DNA from: Acinetobacter gerneri DSM 14967 = CIP 107464 = MTCC 9824
GTDB taxonomy: Bacteria; Pseudomonadota; Gammaproteobacteria; Pseudomonadales; Moraxellaceae
Reading direction: 5' to 3'
Length of the DNA stretch: 64,000 nucleotides
Assembly: GCF_000368565.1 (NCBI RefSeq)
Contig: NZ_KB849537.1
Location: forward strand, 2,451-66,450
Positions 27,155-36,669 of this stretch are shown piece by piece (the stretch's first letter is position 1; each line of letters starts with the position of its first letter). Under the pieces are notes generated by a model. The model was not told the DNA's origin and ran no database searches. It worked only from the letters and a program-made list of their open reading frames with translations. A program made the position numbers and the translations under genes.

Positions 27155-27179
27155 AAAACCTGACTATTGTCAGGTTTTT
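27155..27179 (+). terminator. Terminator of the paeA-like gene
   Basis: AAAACCTGAC (27155-27164), TATT loop, GTCAGGTTTTT (27169-27179). Confidence 0.87.
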
Positions 27180-27365
27180 ATTTAAATAACAATAACTTTC
27201 TTTTATTTGAGTATCTTCAATAATTTTATTGATGTTTATCACATTTTTTTAATAAATATTATCTGATTTCACATTTTTTAAAGATTATTTTTATTATTAA
27301 CTTTCTTTAATAATATGCTCAATGCACAAAGCTAGAACAAAAACTCAATTCAAAGGAATGTTTAT

Positions 27366-28709
27366 ATGTTGACCCTATTAGGTCTTGGCATGATTATTTG
27401 CTTTATGTACTTAATCATGTCCAAGCGTTTATCTGCACTTGTCGCACTGACCATAATTCCAATACTTTTTGCACTGATTACTTATGCTTTGAGTTTCTTT
27501 GTTGATGGTTTATCAGGATTTCATATCAATGAACTCGGCGATATGATGCTTGATGGTATAAAAAAACTTGCGCCTACTGGTGTAATGCTTTTATTCGCGA
27601 TTCTTTATTTCGCAATCATGATTGATACAGGATTGTTTGATCCTTCTGTAAAATGGATTTTGAAAATGGTCAAAGGTGATCCTTTAAAGGTCACATTGGG
27701 TACTATTACCCTCACTTTGATCGTATCGCTTGATGGCGACGGTTCAACAACTTATATGATCTGTGTAGCAGCGATGCTCCCGCTATATAAACGTATTGGG
27801 ATGAGTCCTTTGGTCATGGCCTGCTTGATGATGCTGGCAAGTGGTATCATGAATTTAACACCTTGGGGTGGTCCAACAGCTCGTGCTGCAAGTGCCTTAC
27901 ATGTAGATCCAAATGACATTTTTGTACCAATGATCTTGCCAATGTTATTTGCGATTGCTTGGCTGTATTTCGTTGGGTTTATGTATGGTCGTATGGAACG
28001 CAAACGTCTAGGTATTGTTGAACTGGATATTAGTCACGGTGACAACATCCAGATCTCTCAAGAACCTGAAGCAAATCGTGCACATTTAAGATGGTTTAAT
28101 GGTTTATTGACGCTTGTGCTGATGATTTGTTTAGTCAAAAGTGTGTTGCCTTCCTCTATCTTATTTATGATCGCATTGAGTATCGCGCTTATCGTCAATT
28201 ATCCAAATCTAGATATGCAAAAACGTCTTGTTGCCAATCATTCTGCCAGTGCTTTAGCTGTTGTCGGAATTATTTTTGCCGCAGGTATTTTTACTGGCAT
28301 CTTATCAGGTACAGGTATGGTTGATGCTATGTCTAAAGAATTGGTTGCGATTATTCCAGAAAGTATGGGACCTTATTTAGCACCGATTACCGCGATTATT
28401 AGTATGCCTCTGACTTTCTTTATGTCCAATGATGCATTCTATTTTGGCGTATTACCTGTTTTATCAGAAGCCGCCGCACATTATGGCATCACTCCTGTTG
28501 AAATGGCTCGTGCTTCAATTGTGGGACAACCTGTGCATCTACTCTCGCCGCTTGTGCCATCAACATACTTATTATGCGGCTTAGCGGGAATTGGTTTTGG
28601 TGACCATCAAAAATTTACCATCAAATGGGCAATCATTACTTGCTTAGTCATGTTAGCTGCTTCTGTGATTTTTGGTATGTTCCCACTTTATTCTCAGATT
28701 CCACATTGA
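27366..28709 (+). CDS. CitMHS-family citrate:metal symporter
   Basis: A 447-residue inner-membrane transporter with about twelve hydrophobic segments and a long cytoplasmic loop near 205-240. The sequence VSLDGDGSTTYMICVAAMLPL and the GIMNLTPWGGPTARAASAL segment are typical of CitMHS proteins, which import citrate bound to Mg2+ or Ca2+ with protons. It stands alone between two strong terminators. An AAAGGAATG sequence near the ATG supplies a ribosome site. The chelated metal is not predictable. Confidence 0.9.
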   Translation: MLTLLGLGMIICFMYLIMSKRLSALVALTIIPILFALITYALSFFVDGLSGFHINELGDMMLDGIKKLAPTGVMLLFAILYFAIMIDTGLFDPSVKWILKMVKGDPLKVTLGTITLTLIVSLDGDGSTTYMICVAAMLPLYKRIGMSPLVMACLMMLASGIMNLTPWGGPTARAASALHVDPNDIFVPMILPMLFAIAWLYFVGFMYGRMERKRLGIVELDISHGDNIQISQEPEANRAHLRWFNGLLTLVLMICLVKSVLPSSILFMIALSIALIVNYPNLDMQKRLVANHSASALAVVGIIFAAGIFTGILSGTGMVDAMSKELVAIIPESMGPYLAPITAIISMPLTFFMSNDAFYFGVLPVLSEAAAHYGITPVEMARASIVGQPVHLLSPLVPSTYLLCGLAGIGFGDHQKFTIKWAIITCLVMLAASVIFGMFPLYSQIPH

Positions 28710-28737
28710 TTGAAGTATTTAATTCATTCTCTAAACT

Positions 28738-28765
28738 AAAAAAGAGCGCATAAGCGCTCTTTTTT
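28738..28765. terminator. Bidirectional terminator
   Basis: AAAAAAGAGCGC, ATAA loop, GCGCTCTTTTTT. The symmetrical A and T runs serve both the plus-strand CitMHS gene and the minus-strand gene ending at 28784. Confidence 0.9.
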
Positions 28766-28783
28766 ATCTGCAATATAAAATGA

Positions 28784-29293
28784 TCAATGTACGCGAGTGA
28801 GTAAAGCTTTTAACACTTCTTGATAATGAATCATAATATCTTCAGATAAAATCTTGTAGGCATTGTCAAATTGCACCATAGGCCAGCCCTCTTTCCAGAA
28901 AGGGAAAATATTGTGCAAATCATGCGTTACGGTCGCTTCTTCACGCGTAATCGCCTGAGCAACTTGAGCCAAAACTTGTGCAGTTTCAGCACCATCAATT
29001 TTTAAATAATCAATACCTTGCGCTTTTAAAATACGGATACGATCTTTTTTATATTTGATTTTTTTTGCTTGCGCAGGATTTAAATTCAATGCCAAAGTGA
29101 CAGCTTCAACAAATTTATCCTCAAACTCTTTGTGCAACTCGACCAAAGCCAATTTATGCGCTTCTTGACGACCTGCTTTGCCCCCATTTCGAATCATCTC
29201 TTGTGCTTTAGCATCTAACTCGTCATTTTGCATAGACTGTAAAATGTCTAAAATTTCAATATCGCTTAACGCGTGTGGAGATTGTTCTGTCAT
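28784..29293 (-). CDS. Conserved hypothetical protein
   Basis: A 169-residue soluble, helix-rich protein without signal or membrane segment. The ATG at 29293 is preferred (AGG 8 nt upstream). A GTG at 29332 would add 13 unlikely residues. Notable stretches are LDAKAQEMIRNGGKAGRQ, a Lys/Arg-rich KKIKYKKDRIRIL, and a C-terminal WKEGWPMVQFDNAYKIL. I do not recognise the family. The codon use matches the neighbours, and it is a single gene between a shared terminator and the divergent oxidoreductase, so it is probably real and conserved in the genus. Confidence 0.72.
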   Translation of the reverse strand: MTEQSPHALSDIEILDILQSMQNDELDAKAQEMIRNGGKAGRQEAHKLALVELHKEFEDKFVEAVTLALNLNPAQAKKIKYKKDRIRILKAQGIDYLKIDGAETAQVLAQVAQAITREEATVTHDLHNIFPFWKEGWPMVQFDNAYKILSEDIMIHYQEVLKALLTRVH

Positions 29294-29441
29294 GAGTGAC
29301 CTAAAAGAATGAGCAAAGGCATATTGTCGCACAAATTGCCCATGAAAGAATAATAAATTCGCTCAACATAAATCGGCTTGCTCATTTGCTCATTCTGTGA
29401 TTAAAAATTAGATAAATCATATGAAAATGTGGGATACAAAA

Positions 29442-30455
29442 ATGAAAGCAGTTGCTTATATCAAACCTTATCCGATCGATACTGCAAATGTATTTGAAGA
29501 TATAGAGGTAGAAAAGCCTATAGCTCAAGGTCACGACATTTTAGTTGAGGTGAAAGCGATCTCGGTCAATCCTGTCGATATCAAAATGCGTCAACGCACT
29601 TCACCTGACAATGAAAATTGGAAAATACTCGGGCATGATGCAGCAGGCATTGTCGTGGCTGTAGGCGAAAAAGTTGAAAATTTTAAAATTGGTGATGAGG
29701 TATTTTATGCAGGATCAAACCAAAGAAATGGCTCTTATGCTGAATACCAATTGGTTGATGAAAGAATCGTAGGTCACAAACCCAAGAGCATTGATTTTGC
29801 GGAGGCAGCAGCTTTACCTTTGACCTCGATTACGGCTTGGGAAATGCTCTTTGATCGTTTAAAAATACAAGAACAAAATCCTGAACAAAATGCGACTATT
29901 CTCGTGATTGGTGCAGCAGGTGGTGTGGGTTCAATTACCGTTCAATTATTGAAAAGATTGAGTACGCTAAAAGTAATTGCAACCGCCTCGCGCCCAGAAT
30001 CAAAAGCATGGTTAGAAAAAATTGGGGCTGATTATATTATTGATCATCGGCAATCCATGCCTGAGCAAATTGCCCAGCTGGGTTTAGATGCGCCAAATTA
30101 TATATTTTCCATAACAGGTACAGATCAACATCGTCAAGCGATCGCTGAAATCATTGCACCACAAGGTCATTTTGGTCTGATCGACGACCCTGACAATTTT
30201 GTAATTAATCCATTTAAAATCAAATCAGTCGCTATCCATTGGGAATCAATGTTTACCCGTTCGACATTTCAAACAGTAGATATGGCGCGCCAAGGTGAGA
30301 TCTTGGATAAAATTGCTGAACAAATTGATCAAGCTAAAATCACCTCAACACTTGCAAAACATCTAGGAACCATAAATGCAGCTAATATTACAGAAGCACA
30401 TCGTTTGATTGAAAGCGGTACGAGTATCGGCAAAATTGTATTGGAAGGCTTTTAA
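29442..30455 (+). CDS. Zinc-independent MDR-family alcohol dehydrogenase/quinone oxidoreductase
   Basis: A 337-residue NADPH-dependent medium-chain reductase. The GroES-like N-terminal domain (AISVNPVDIKMRQR, ILGHDAAGIVVAVG) leads to a Rossmann domain with VIGAAGGVGSITVQL near 155-170. The catalytic-zinc Cys/His set of true alcohol dehydrogenases is absent, as in the zinc-binding-dehydrogenase-like ZADH group that reduces quinones or enones. The start at 29442 (MKAVAY) follows GTGGGAT and fits the family. An ATG at 29421 would add seven residues. No operon partner. Confidence 0.82.
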   Translation: MKAVAYIKPYPIDTANVFEDIEVEKPIAQGHDILVEVKAISVNPVDIKMRQRTSPDNENWKILGHDAAGIVVAVGEKVENFKIGDEVFYAGSNQRNGSYAEYQLVDERIVGHKPKSIDFAEAAALPLTSITAWEMLFDRLKIQEQNPEQNATILVIGAAGGVGSITVQLLKRLSTLKVIATASRPESKAWLEKIGADYIIDHRQSMPEQIAQLGLDAPNYIFSITGTDQHRQAIAEIIAPQGHFGLIDDPDNFVINPFKIKSVAIHWESMFTRSTFQTVDMARQGEILDKIAEQIDQAKITSTLAKHLGTINAANITEAHRLIESGTSIGKIVLEGF

Positions 30456-30533
30456 AATGAATCAGGGGGAATGATTTTTACATCATTCACCCTGATATTA
30501 AGCATCTATTCTTTCAATTTTTAGGTAAAAAAA

Positions 30534-31529
30534 TTAAATGACTTCTACTACAATTTTGCCAATATGATCACCGACATCCATCGCAATATGCGCATCTACG
30601 ATTTGATCAAACTTAAACGTTTTAAAAATCATCGGTAGACATTCACCTTTTGCCCAAAGTGGCGCAACATTATCCATCAAACCCTGTGCGATTTCAGCTT
30701 TCTCAGCAGTATTACGCGCACGCATGGTCGAGCCTGTGATGGTCAAACGCTTCATCATAATTTGACCTAACTTGACCTCTTTCGCTTTTGCACCACCTAA
30801 AAATGCAATATAAACCAAACGACCATCACGACGTAAAAGGTTCAGATTTCGCTCCAAATATGGTGCGCCAACCATATCTAAAATAACATCGACACCTTTA
30901 TTGTCTGTTTTTTCATTGATATATGTTTCAAAATCTTGGGTTTTATAATTGATCGCATCGGTTAAATCAGAGATGGCTTGTGCCTTATCATCCGAACCTA
31001 CAGTAGAAAAAGTTTTGATACCAAATGCACGGCACAACATTAAAGCCGTCGTACCAATACCACTTGATCCACCATGAATGAGTGCAGTTTCACCTTGTTT
31101 TGCTCGACCCATTTGAAAGACATTTGCCCAAACGGTAAAAAATGTTTCAGGTATCGCTGCAGCTTGCACATAGCTCACGCCATTTGGAATCGCTATAGTC
31201 TGTGACTCAGGTACAACACAATACTCAGCATAGCCACCGCCATTGGTTAAACCGCAAACTTGATCGCCAACTTTAAATTTTTCTACATTTTCACCAACAG
31301 CAACAACCTCACCCGCAACCTCTAAACCCGGTACAGGCGTTACACCAGCAGGCATCGGATACAAACCTTGACGCTGTAAAATATCAGGGCGATTGATCCC
31401 AAATGCATGAACTTTAACTAGAACTTCATCAGATTTTGGTTCAGGTGTTGCTGTTGCAATGATTGCTAATTTTTCTGGTCCACCTGCTTCTGTGATCACC
31501 ACATGTTGCATTTGATTTGGAATACTCAT
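30534..31529 (-). CDS. NAD(P)H quinone oxidoreductase, PIG3 type
   Basis: A 331-residue medium-chain reductase of the quinone oxidoreductase/PIG3 branch (GINRPDILQRQGLYPMP, VPGLEVAGEVVAVG, then HGGSSGIGTTALML in the nucleotide-binding domain near 150). These enzymes reduce quinones with NADPH. The ATG at 31529 is chosen over 31568 because AGGGG lies 7 nt upstream and the extra 13 residues are not family-like. It converges on the plus-strand reductase at 30455, with no hairpin obvious between them. Confidence 0.85.
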   Translation of the reverse strand: MSIPNQMQHVVITEAGGPEKLAIIATATPEPKSDEVLVKVHAFGINRPDILQRQGLYPMPAGVTPVPGLEVAGEVVAVGENVEKFKVGDQVCGLTNGGGYAEYCVVPESQTIAIPNGVSYVQAAAIPETFFTVWANVFQMGRAKQGETALIHGGSSGIGTTALMLCRAFGIKTFSTVGSDDKAQAISDLTDAINYKTQDFETYINEKTDNKGVDVILDMVGAPYLERNLNLLRRDGRLVYIAFLGGAKAKEVKLGQIMMKRLTITGSTMRARNTAEKAEIAQGLMDNVAPLWAKGECLPMIFKTFKFDQIVDAHIAMDVGDHIGKIVVEVI

Positions 31530-32048
31530 CTGACGCCCCTGCGTTAATTGTTCATTCAAATTTTTCATCTATTTGAACATAACACTTTAAAATAGTGAAT
31601 AAAACGGTACAAAGGTATACAACTTTGCAGTCCTTGTTAAATGATAAAAAAGTGAGCAAATTTAGCCAAAGCATTTCCTTTTCAAAGGCTCGAAATTGAC
31701 GATTGCGAATCTTAATTTTATGAAATGAATATTTAAATTTCCCTCTCCTTTTTTAAGGATGAGGGTTAGGGTGAGGATTCTATTAAAAATATCCCCTCAT
31801 CCTAACCTTCTCCCAAAGTGAGAAGGAACTTTCAACATTAATTTTAGAATTATAAAAATAGCCTATTTAAAATAATAAATAATCTAAATATAGAAATTGC
31901 AACACACAGTTAAAATAAATATTTATATAATCAGTTTATGGTATATATAGTAATTAACAAAAACAATAATAACCGCAACATTTATACACTAGTGTATCTT
32001 TTACCGGCTCTGTAATTTTTCAAAATCATTAAAGATATAAAAACTCAA
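31530..32048. other. Intergenic region with REP-like repeat and a 14-bp palindrome
   Basis: About 520 bp without a gene. It contains the repeat at 31739-31831 and, nearer the next gene, the perfect palindrome ATACACTAGTGTAT (31984-31997), which could be an operator of the DMT transporter gene that begins 51 bp later. Confidence 0.5.
31739..31831. repeat. REP-like intergenic palindromic repeat, copy 1
   Basis: Two hairpin-forming halves: CCCTCTCCTT ... AAGGATGAGGG (31741-31765) and CCTTCTCccaaagtGAGAAGG (31806-31826). GGTTAGGGTGAGGA also pairs with TCCCCTCATCCTAACC across the spacer. The GC-rich arms stand out from the AT-rich surroundings. It resembles three other copies at 33.0, 34.8 and 48.3 kb. 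Confidence 0.65.
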
Positions 32049-32924
32049 ATGAACTTTATAAAAAATCAGCAACAGCAACGGGTTTTCTACATTACTGTGT
32101 TTGTACTACTCTGGGGTGGTGCTGCCATCTTTACCAAATGGGGCTTACAGCATAGTAATGCTTTAGCATTTTTATTTTTTAGGTTTCTAATTTCTACAGC
32201 TTTGATCTTTATCTATTGTATTTTAAGCAAACAGTCTTTTTTACCTCAAAATACTTCTTATCGATATGTTGCATTAACTGGTTTATTTTTAATCACAGGT
32301 TATACGCTATTTTATTTCCTGTCTTTACAATATGGCATATCACCGGGTTTATTGGCTACAATTTTAGCTTTACAGCCTATTTTAACTTTTTTTATAACTG
32401 AAAAATCATATTCAAAAATTAAACTATTTGGGCTCATCTTAAGTTTTATCGGAATTATTTTCTTAGTTTATAATAATTTATTTGTAAATAAACTATCTGT
32501 ACTCGCCACTATATTTTCGATTTTATGCTTATTATGTATTACTGTTGGCGTGATATTCCAAAGAAAAATCGTTGAAAAACCTTGGCAAGTATTACCTTTA
32601 CAATATGCACTTGCTTTGATTTTTATGGCATTAATAATTCCTTTTCAAAATTTCCACTTCGAAATGAATTATGCATTTTGGATCCCTGTATTATGGCAAG
32701 GGATTATTGTTTCAGTGATTGCACAGCTTATTTTTTATAAACTTTTGCAATCGGGAAATTTGGTCAATACCACCAGCTTATTTTATCTTGTACCACTGGT
32801 TACACTTGTTTTAGATTTTTTGATTTTTAGAACAGAGCTACATGTTTTTGATTATGTTGGAATTATTGCAATATTGAGTGGTGTATATTTGGTGTATAGA
32901 AAACCAAATATAAAAGAAAACTAA
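32049..32924 (+). CDS. EamA/DMT-family transporter
   Basis: A 291-residue protein with ten hydrophobic helices in two EamA halves (about 12-140 and 150-285). LLWGGAAIFTKWGLQ and LFFRFLISTALIF in the first half and SVIAQLIFYKLLQSGNLVNTTSLFYLVP in the second are typical. The family exports amino acids, nucleosides or other metabolites. The substrate cannot be predicted. The gene is noticeably more AT-rich than its neighbours and is flanked by REP-like repeats on both sides, so it could be an acquired or mobile segment. Confidence 0.85.
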   Translation: MNFIKNQQQQRVFYITVFVLLWGGAAIFTKWGLQHSNALAFLFFRFLISTALIFIYCILSKQSFLPQNTSYRYVALTGLFLITGYTLFYFLSLQYGISPGLLATILALQPILTFFITEKSYSKIKLFGLILSFIGIIFLVYNNLFVNKLSVLATIFSILCLLCITVGVIFQRKIVEKPWQVLPLQYALALIFMALIIPFQNFHFEMNYAFWIPVLWQGIIVSVIAQLIFYKLLQSGNLVNTTSLFYLVPLVTLVLDFLIFRTELHVFDYVGIIAILSGVYLVYRKPNIKEN

Positions 32925-32971
32925 ATATTCTCTCTATAAGCATGATCAATGATTTTGAAAATTTCGATTAT

Positions 32972-33178
32972 AAAAAAACCCACTGAATGAATAAGGCTCG
33001 CAAGTTAATCATTTTAAATCCCCCCAACCCTCCTTAAAAAAAGGAGGGAACATTCCTAATCCTAAAATTCATTTAGCTTTTAGGCATTCCCCTCTTTAAA
33101 AAGAGGCTCGGGAGCATTTTATTTTGAATATTAATCCAAAATTTTAACTCATCAGCATTACATCAATCAGTGGGTTTT
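32972..33178 (-). terminator. cysN terminator hairpin split by a REP-like repeat
   Basis: AAAACCCACTGA (32974-32985) and its exact complement TCAGTGGGTTTT (33167-33178) form 12-bp arms held 181 bp apart. The second REP-like copy lies inside the interval. On the minus strand the outer arm ends in a run of Ts, as expected of a cysN terminator. The simplest reading is that a repeat inserted in the loop of a once compact terminator. Confidence 0.55.
33016..33116. repeat. REP-like intergenic palindromic repeat, copy 2
   Basis: CCCTCCTT, AAAAA loop, AAGGAGGG (33028-33048), then a spacer of about 40 bp, then CCTCTTT/AAAGAGG (33091-33106) with CGGGAG after it. The two-hairpin architecture matches copies 3 and 4. 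Confidence 0.7.
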
Positions 33179-33191
33179 ACTCAGTCCGATA

Positions 33192-34805
33192 TTATAATCG
33201 AACCAATTTGACCACTTGTTCAGCGAGTTCTTCAACATTTGCTGTCAAGAAGCTGACATCTGTACCTTGCTCAAGTGTTGTTAAAACCACGATTCCTGTT
33301 TCACGAAGTAATGTTACTTGCTCTGCAGTCAAATCAGCTTTTGCAATCGCTACCACGCCTTGTTGAATCAATAAACTTTCAACTTTTTGAGCTTGTGCAA
33401 TCGCTTCACTTGAAACTTGAACAGCAGCAGGTTTTTGACCTAAACGTGCAGCGCGATCTTCAGCAGATACTGGTGATTGATCCGCAGTCCATTCTACTGC
33501 TGCTTCAACCATACCCGCGCCAACAGTCACGTTGCTTAAACGATCGATGAAAATAAATGAACCTGTATAGCGACTATCTTGGTAACGGTCAAATACAACT
33601 GGTGCATCAAATTCAACTACAACATTGGCAATCGCATTGAGATCAAGTTGTTCAACTTGCATTTGCTCAAGAGTATTGACGTTAGTACGGTAGTTAATTT
33701 TCGATACTTTAGCAGGAACCGTTTGTGTACCGATTTTCACATTATAAAGTTTGCCAACAACCAATGGATGATCATTCATCCAAACCACGGTTGCATCTAC
33801 ACGACGTGAAATCAGCGGTTGCTCGCCTGCTTTAACCAACATGTTGCCACGAGAAATATCAATTTCATCGTTCAAAGTTAAAGTGACTGCTTGACCTGCA
33901 ATCGCTTGTTGCAGATTGCCATCATAAGTCACGATTTCTTTGATGCTAGATTTTTTACCTGATGGTAAAGCGATAATCTCATCACCAACATTGATTTCAC
34001 CTAATGCAATCGTACCTGCAAAACCACGGAAATCGAGGTTTGGACGGTTGACATACTGCACAGGGAATCGGAATTCATGCTTACTCGTATCACGTGAAAT
34101 TTCTACGGTTTCCAAGATATTCATCAAGGTTTTACCGTTGTACCACGGTGTATTTTCTGATTTATTTACGACGTTATCGCCATTCAATGCAGAAATCGGT
34201 ACAAAAAGAATATTTTCAGGACGGCGATCACCAAGCTGACTCACAAAGGCATCGTATTCGGCTTGAATTTCATTGAAACGTGTTTCAGAAAATTCAACCA
34301 AATCCATTTTGTTAATCGCAACGACAATATTGCGAATACCCAAAAGGCTTGCGATAAAAGTATGACGACGTGTTTGAGTTTGCACACCATAACGCGCATC
34401 AATCAAGATAATTGCAAGATCCGCAGTCGATGCACCTGTTGCCATGTTACGAGTATATTGCTCGTGCCCCGGTGTATCAGCGATGATGAACTTACGTTTT
34501 TCAGTTGAGAAATAACGATAAGCTACATCAATGGTAATCCCTTGCTCACGTTCAGCTTGTAAGCCATCAACAAGTAATGCCAAGTCAGGTGCATCACCTG
34601 TTGTCCCGACTTTTTTAGAATCACGTGTTACGGCTTGCAATTGATCTTCATAAATCAATTTTGAATCATAAAGTAAACGTCCGATGAGGGTAGATTTCCC
34701 GTCATCTACGTTACCGCAAGTCAAAAAACGCAAAAGGTCTTTTTGTTCATGTTGTTTTAAATATGCCAAGATGTCTTGGCTAATCAATTCTGATTGATGA
34801 GACAT
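33192..34805 (-). CDS. cysN: Sulfate adenylyltransferase subunit 1 (GTPase)
   Basis: A 537-residue GTPase subunit of ATP sulfurylase, the first step of sulfate assimilation (sulfate to APS). The P-loop GNVDDGKST is at 31-39, with [11 protein letters not shown] (G3) near 110 and NKMD (G4) near 165, then EF-Tu-like beta-barrels. It has no APS-kinase domain of the CysNC type. Instead an extra C-terminal stretch of about 100 residues ([20 protein letters not shown]...) resembles a degenerate kinase-like tail. It partners with CysD, encoded just upstream in the same direction with a 113-bp gap holding a repeat. Confidence 0.94.
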   Translation of the reverse strand: MSHQSELISQDILAYLKQHEQKDLLRFLTCGNVDDGKSTLIGRLLYDSKLIYEDQLQAVTRDSKKVGTTGDAPDLALLVDGLQAEREQGITIDVAYRYFSTEKRKFIIADTPGHEQYTRNMATGASTADLAIILIDARYGVQTQTRRHTFIASLLGIRNIVVAINKMDLVEFSETRFNEIQAEYDAFVSQLGDRRPENILFVPISALNGDNVVNKSENTPWYNGKTLMNILETVEISRDTSKHEFRFPVQYVNRPNLDFRGFAGTIALGEINVGDEIIALPSGKKSSIKEIVTYDGNLQQAIAGQAVTLTLNDEIDISRGNMLVKAGEQPLISRRVDATVVWMNDHPLVVGKLYNVKIGTQTVPAKVSKINYRTNVNTLEQMQVEQLDLNAIANVVVEFDAPVVFDRYQDSRYTGSFIFIDRLSNVTVGAGMVEAAVEWTADQSPVSAEDRAARLGQKPAAVQVSSEAIAQAQKVESLLIQQGVVAIAKADLTAEQVTLLRETGIVVLTTLEQGTDVSFLTANVEELAEQVVKLVRL

Positions 34806-34844
34806 TGCTCACAGCTCCACAAATTCTTTGAAATCGTTTTCTTT

Positions 34845-34917
34845 AATCCCCCTATTTCCCCCTTTATAAAAAGCGGGACTTTCTCCTCTCTTTTTCAAAG
34901 AGAGGTCGGGAGAGATT
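34845..34917. repeat. REP-like intergenic palindromic repeat, copy 3 (between cysD and cysN)
   Basis: CCCCCTTTATAAAAAGCGGG (34857-34876) forms an imperfect first hairpin, and CCTCTCTTTTTCAAAGAGAGG (34885-34905) is split here as CCTCTCTTT with CAAAGAGAGG for the second. It occupies nearly the entire cysD-cysN gap and so must be transcribed within the operon. Confidence 0.65.
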
Positions 34918-34918
34918 C

Positions 34919-35833
34919 TTAGAAGTAGCCTTCTTGCTTTTTCTTTTCCATCGAGCCAGCTTCATCATGGTCAATCATACGACCTTGACGTTCAGAGCTT
35001 GTGGCAAGCAACATTTCTTGGATAATTTCCGGCAAGGTATTTGCAGTTGACTCAACCGCACCTGTTAATGGATAACAACCCAAAGTACGGAAACGTACTG
35101 ATTTCATTTGTGGAACTTCACCTTCATTTAAACGCATACGATCATCATCGACCATGATCAAAGTACCACTACGTTCAACGACAGGACGCTCAGCAGCATA
35201 ATAAAGCGGAACAATTGGAATTTGCTCAAGGAAAATATATTGCCAAATATCAAGCTCAGTCCAGTTTGATAATGGGAATACACGAATACTTTCACCTTTG
35301 TTCACTTTACCGTTGTAGAGATTCCAAAGTTCAGGACGTTGGTTTTTAGGATCCCAACGGTGTTTATTGTCACGGAATGAATAAACACGTTCTTTTGCAC
35401 GTGATTTTTCTTCATCACGGCGCGCACCACCAAAGGCAGCATCGAACTGATATTTGTCCAAAGCTTGTTTTAAGCCTTGAGTTTTCATGATGTCGGTATA
35501 TTTTGAACTACCATAATCAAATGGGTTTACACCAGCCTCACGACCTTCCTTATTTTGATGTACGATAATATCTAGATCATAATTTTTCGCCATTTCATCG
35601 CGAAATTTGATCATATCTTTAAATTTCCAACCTGTATCGACATGCAATAATGGGAATGGAAGTTTTGCAGGATAAAATGCTTTCATGGCAAGATGTAGCA
35701 TCACAGCTGAATCTTTACCAATCGAATATAACATCACCGGATTTTCAAATTCGGCAGCTACTTCACGGATAATATGAATACTCTCAGCTTCAAGCTGTTT
35801 AAGATGAGTAAGTCTTTCCTCTGTTATTGACAT
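34919..35833 (-). CDS. cysD: Sulfate adenylyltransferase subunit 2
   Basis: A 304-residue PP-loop ATPase that adenylates sulfate, activated by the CysN GTPase. The PP-loop motif SIGKDSAV is at 37-44. [18 protein letters not shown] and [15 protein letters not shown] are family signatures. The length matches E. coli CysD (302). ATG at 35833 is chosen over an upstream GTG three codons earlier. First gene of the cysDN operon. No CysB-type site could be confirmed by eye. Confidence 0.95.
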   Translation of the reverse strand: MSITEERLTHLKQLEAESIHIIREVAAEFENPVMLYSIGKDSAVMLHLAMKAFYPAKLPFPLLHVDTGWKFKDMIKFRDEMAKNYDLDIIVHQNKEGREAGVNPFDYGSSKYTDIMKTQGLKQALDKYQFDAAFGGARRDEEKSRAKERVYSFRDNKHRWDPKNQRPELWNLYNGKVNKGESIRVFPLSNWTELDIWQYIFLEQIPIVPLYYAAERPVVERSGTLIMVDDDRMRLNEGEVPQMKSVRFRTLGCYPLTGAVESTANTLPEIIQEMLLATSSERQGRMIDHDEAGSMEKKKQEGYF

Positions 35834-35977
35834 CGACAACACCGGTTTTGTAGATAACGTGCTTATTACACATATAAGAATATTTATTCATTATAGTGAT
35901 TTAAAACTTGATTCTTTTGCTCGATTTTTTATATTCATATGACAAAAGATCATATACAAAATTTAAAAGGAGCTTTG

Positions 35978-36424
35978 ATGAACACAAATATCATCTCATT
36001 ATCAGATATTTCTTTTGAACAGTGGGCACCACTTTGGCAGGGTTATTTGACCTTTTATAAATCAAAGATGTCTGATGCACAAATAAGTTTATCTTGGAAG
36101 CGTATCACCAATTCTGCACAGCAAGATATGTTCGGATTTGCGATGGAAATAGATGGAAAAATCGTAGGATTTGTCCACCTTATCTCCCATATGAGTATGT
36201 GGACTGAAAAACCGTATTGTTATTTGCAAGATTTATTTGTTGATGAACATTATCGTAATCAAGGTTTAGCTCGAAAACTAATTGAACATGCTTATCAGGT
36301 TTGTGCAAATGATTTTGACCGTGTCTATTGGCTCACTCAAGCTGACAACCATACTGCGCAGTTACTTTATGATCGCATTGCAGATAAGACAGGATTTATC
36401 CAGTATAAACATAGCTTGGTTTAA
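35978..36424 (+). CDS. GNAT-family N-acetyltransferase
   Basis: A 148-residue GNAT domain protein. ATG at 35978 has a strong AAGGAG site 6 nt upstream, so the frame open from 35939 is not used. The acetyl-CoA motif is in LFVDEHYRNQGLARKLIEHA (Q/R-x-x-G-x-A, about 82-96). VYWLTQADNHTAQLLYDRI provides the C-terminal motif. The acceptor substrate is unknown. It is monocistronic, with a divergent cysD 144 bp upstream. Confidence 0.85.
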   Translation: MNTNIISLSDISFEQWAPLWQGYLTFYKSKMSDAQISLSWKRITNSAQQDMFGFAMEIDGKIVGFVHLISHMSMWTEKPYCYLQDLFVDEHYRNQGLARKLIEHAYQVCANDFDRVYWLTQADNHTAQLLYDRIADKTGFIQYKHSLV

Positions 36425-36484
36425 TGCTTTTTTACTTATCCCGTGAAATTTCAAATAATCAATAACCAACTACATAATAAATAG

Positions 36485-36516
36485 AAAAAAAGCCCGACAT
36501 CCTGTCGAGCTTTTTT
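36485..36516. terminator. Terminator shared by GNAT gene (plus) and the candidate sRNA (minus)
   Basis: AAAAAAAGCCCGACA, TCC loop on plus (GGA on minus), TGTCGAGCTTTTTT. The 8-bp stem has one G-U or mismatch position and runs of A and T on the two sides, so it should work in both directions. Confidence 0.85.
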
Positions 36517-36612
36517 CGTATTGGTTTGCTAGGTATAACTCCTGTCCTACCTCACATCCTGATGCTAGAACCGTTTATTGTTGTTTTGTGTTCCGAGACT
36601 TCCTGTCCCTAT
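36485..36612 (-). ncRNA. Candidate Rsm/CsrB-class regulatory RNA (CsrA sponge)
   Basis: No coding frame fits here. On the minus strand a ~125-nt RNA is predicted from about 36612 (after a TAATAT box near 36624-36619) to an intrinsic terminator. It holds seven GGA motifs. GGGAC-AGGAA-GUCUC (36607-36593) puts GGA in a hairpin loop, AUCAGGAUG (36562-36554) and GGACAGGAG (36546-36538) are exposed between or within short stems, and the terminator stem GCUCGACA/UGUCGGGC (36509-36491) has a GGA triloop. The ACAGGAUGU context matches the CsrA/RsmA binding consensus. With the GacA-like box upstream, this is the layout of RsmX/Y/Z. The transcript and CsrA binding are inferred. Confidence 0.72.
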
Positions 36613-36669
36613 GTTTGATATATTAACTTGACCACTGACCTTCGCCTATTCGCTATTTCCCTAAATTGA

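Noticed and set aside
33192..33500. CysNC-type APS kinase fusion at the C-terminus of CysN
   Set aside because: The tail of about 100 residues lacks a P-loop and is too short for an APS kinase domain.
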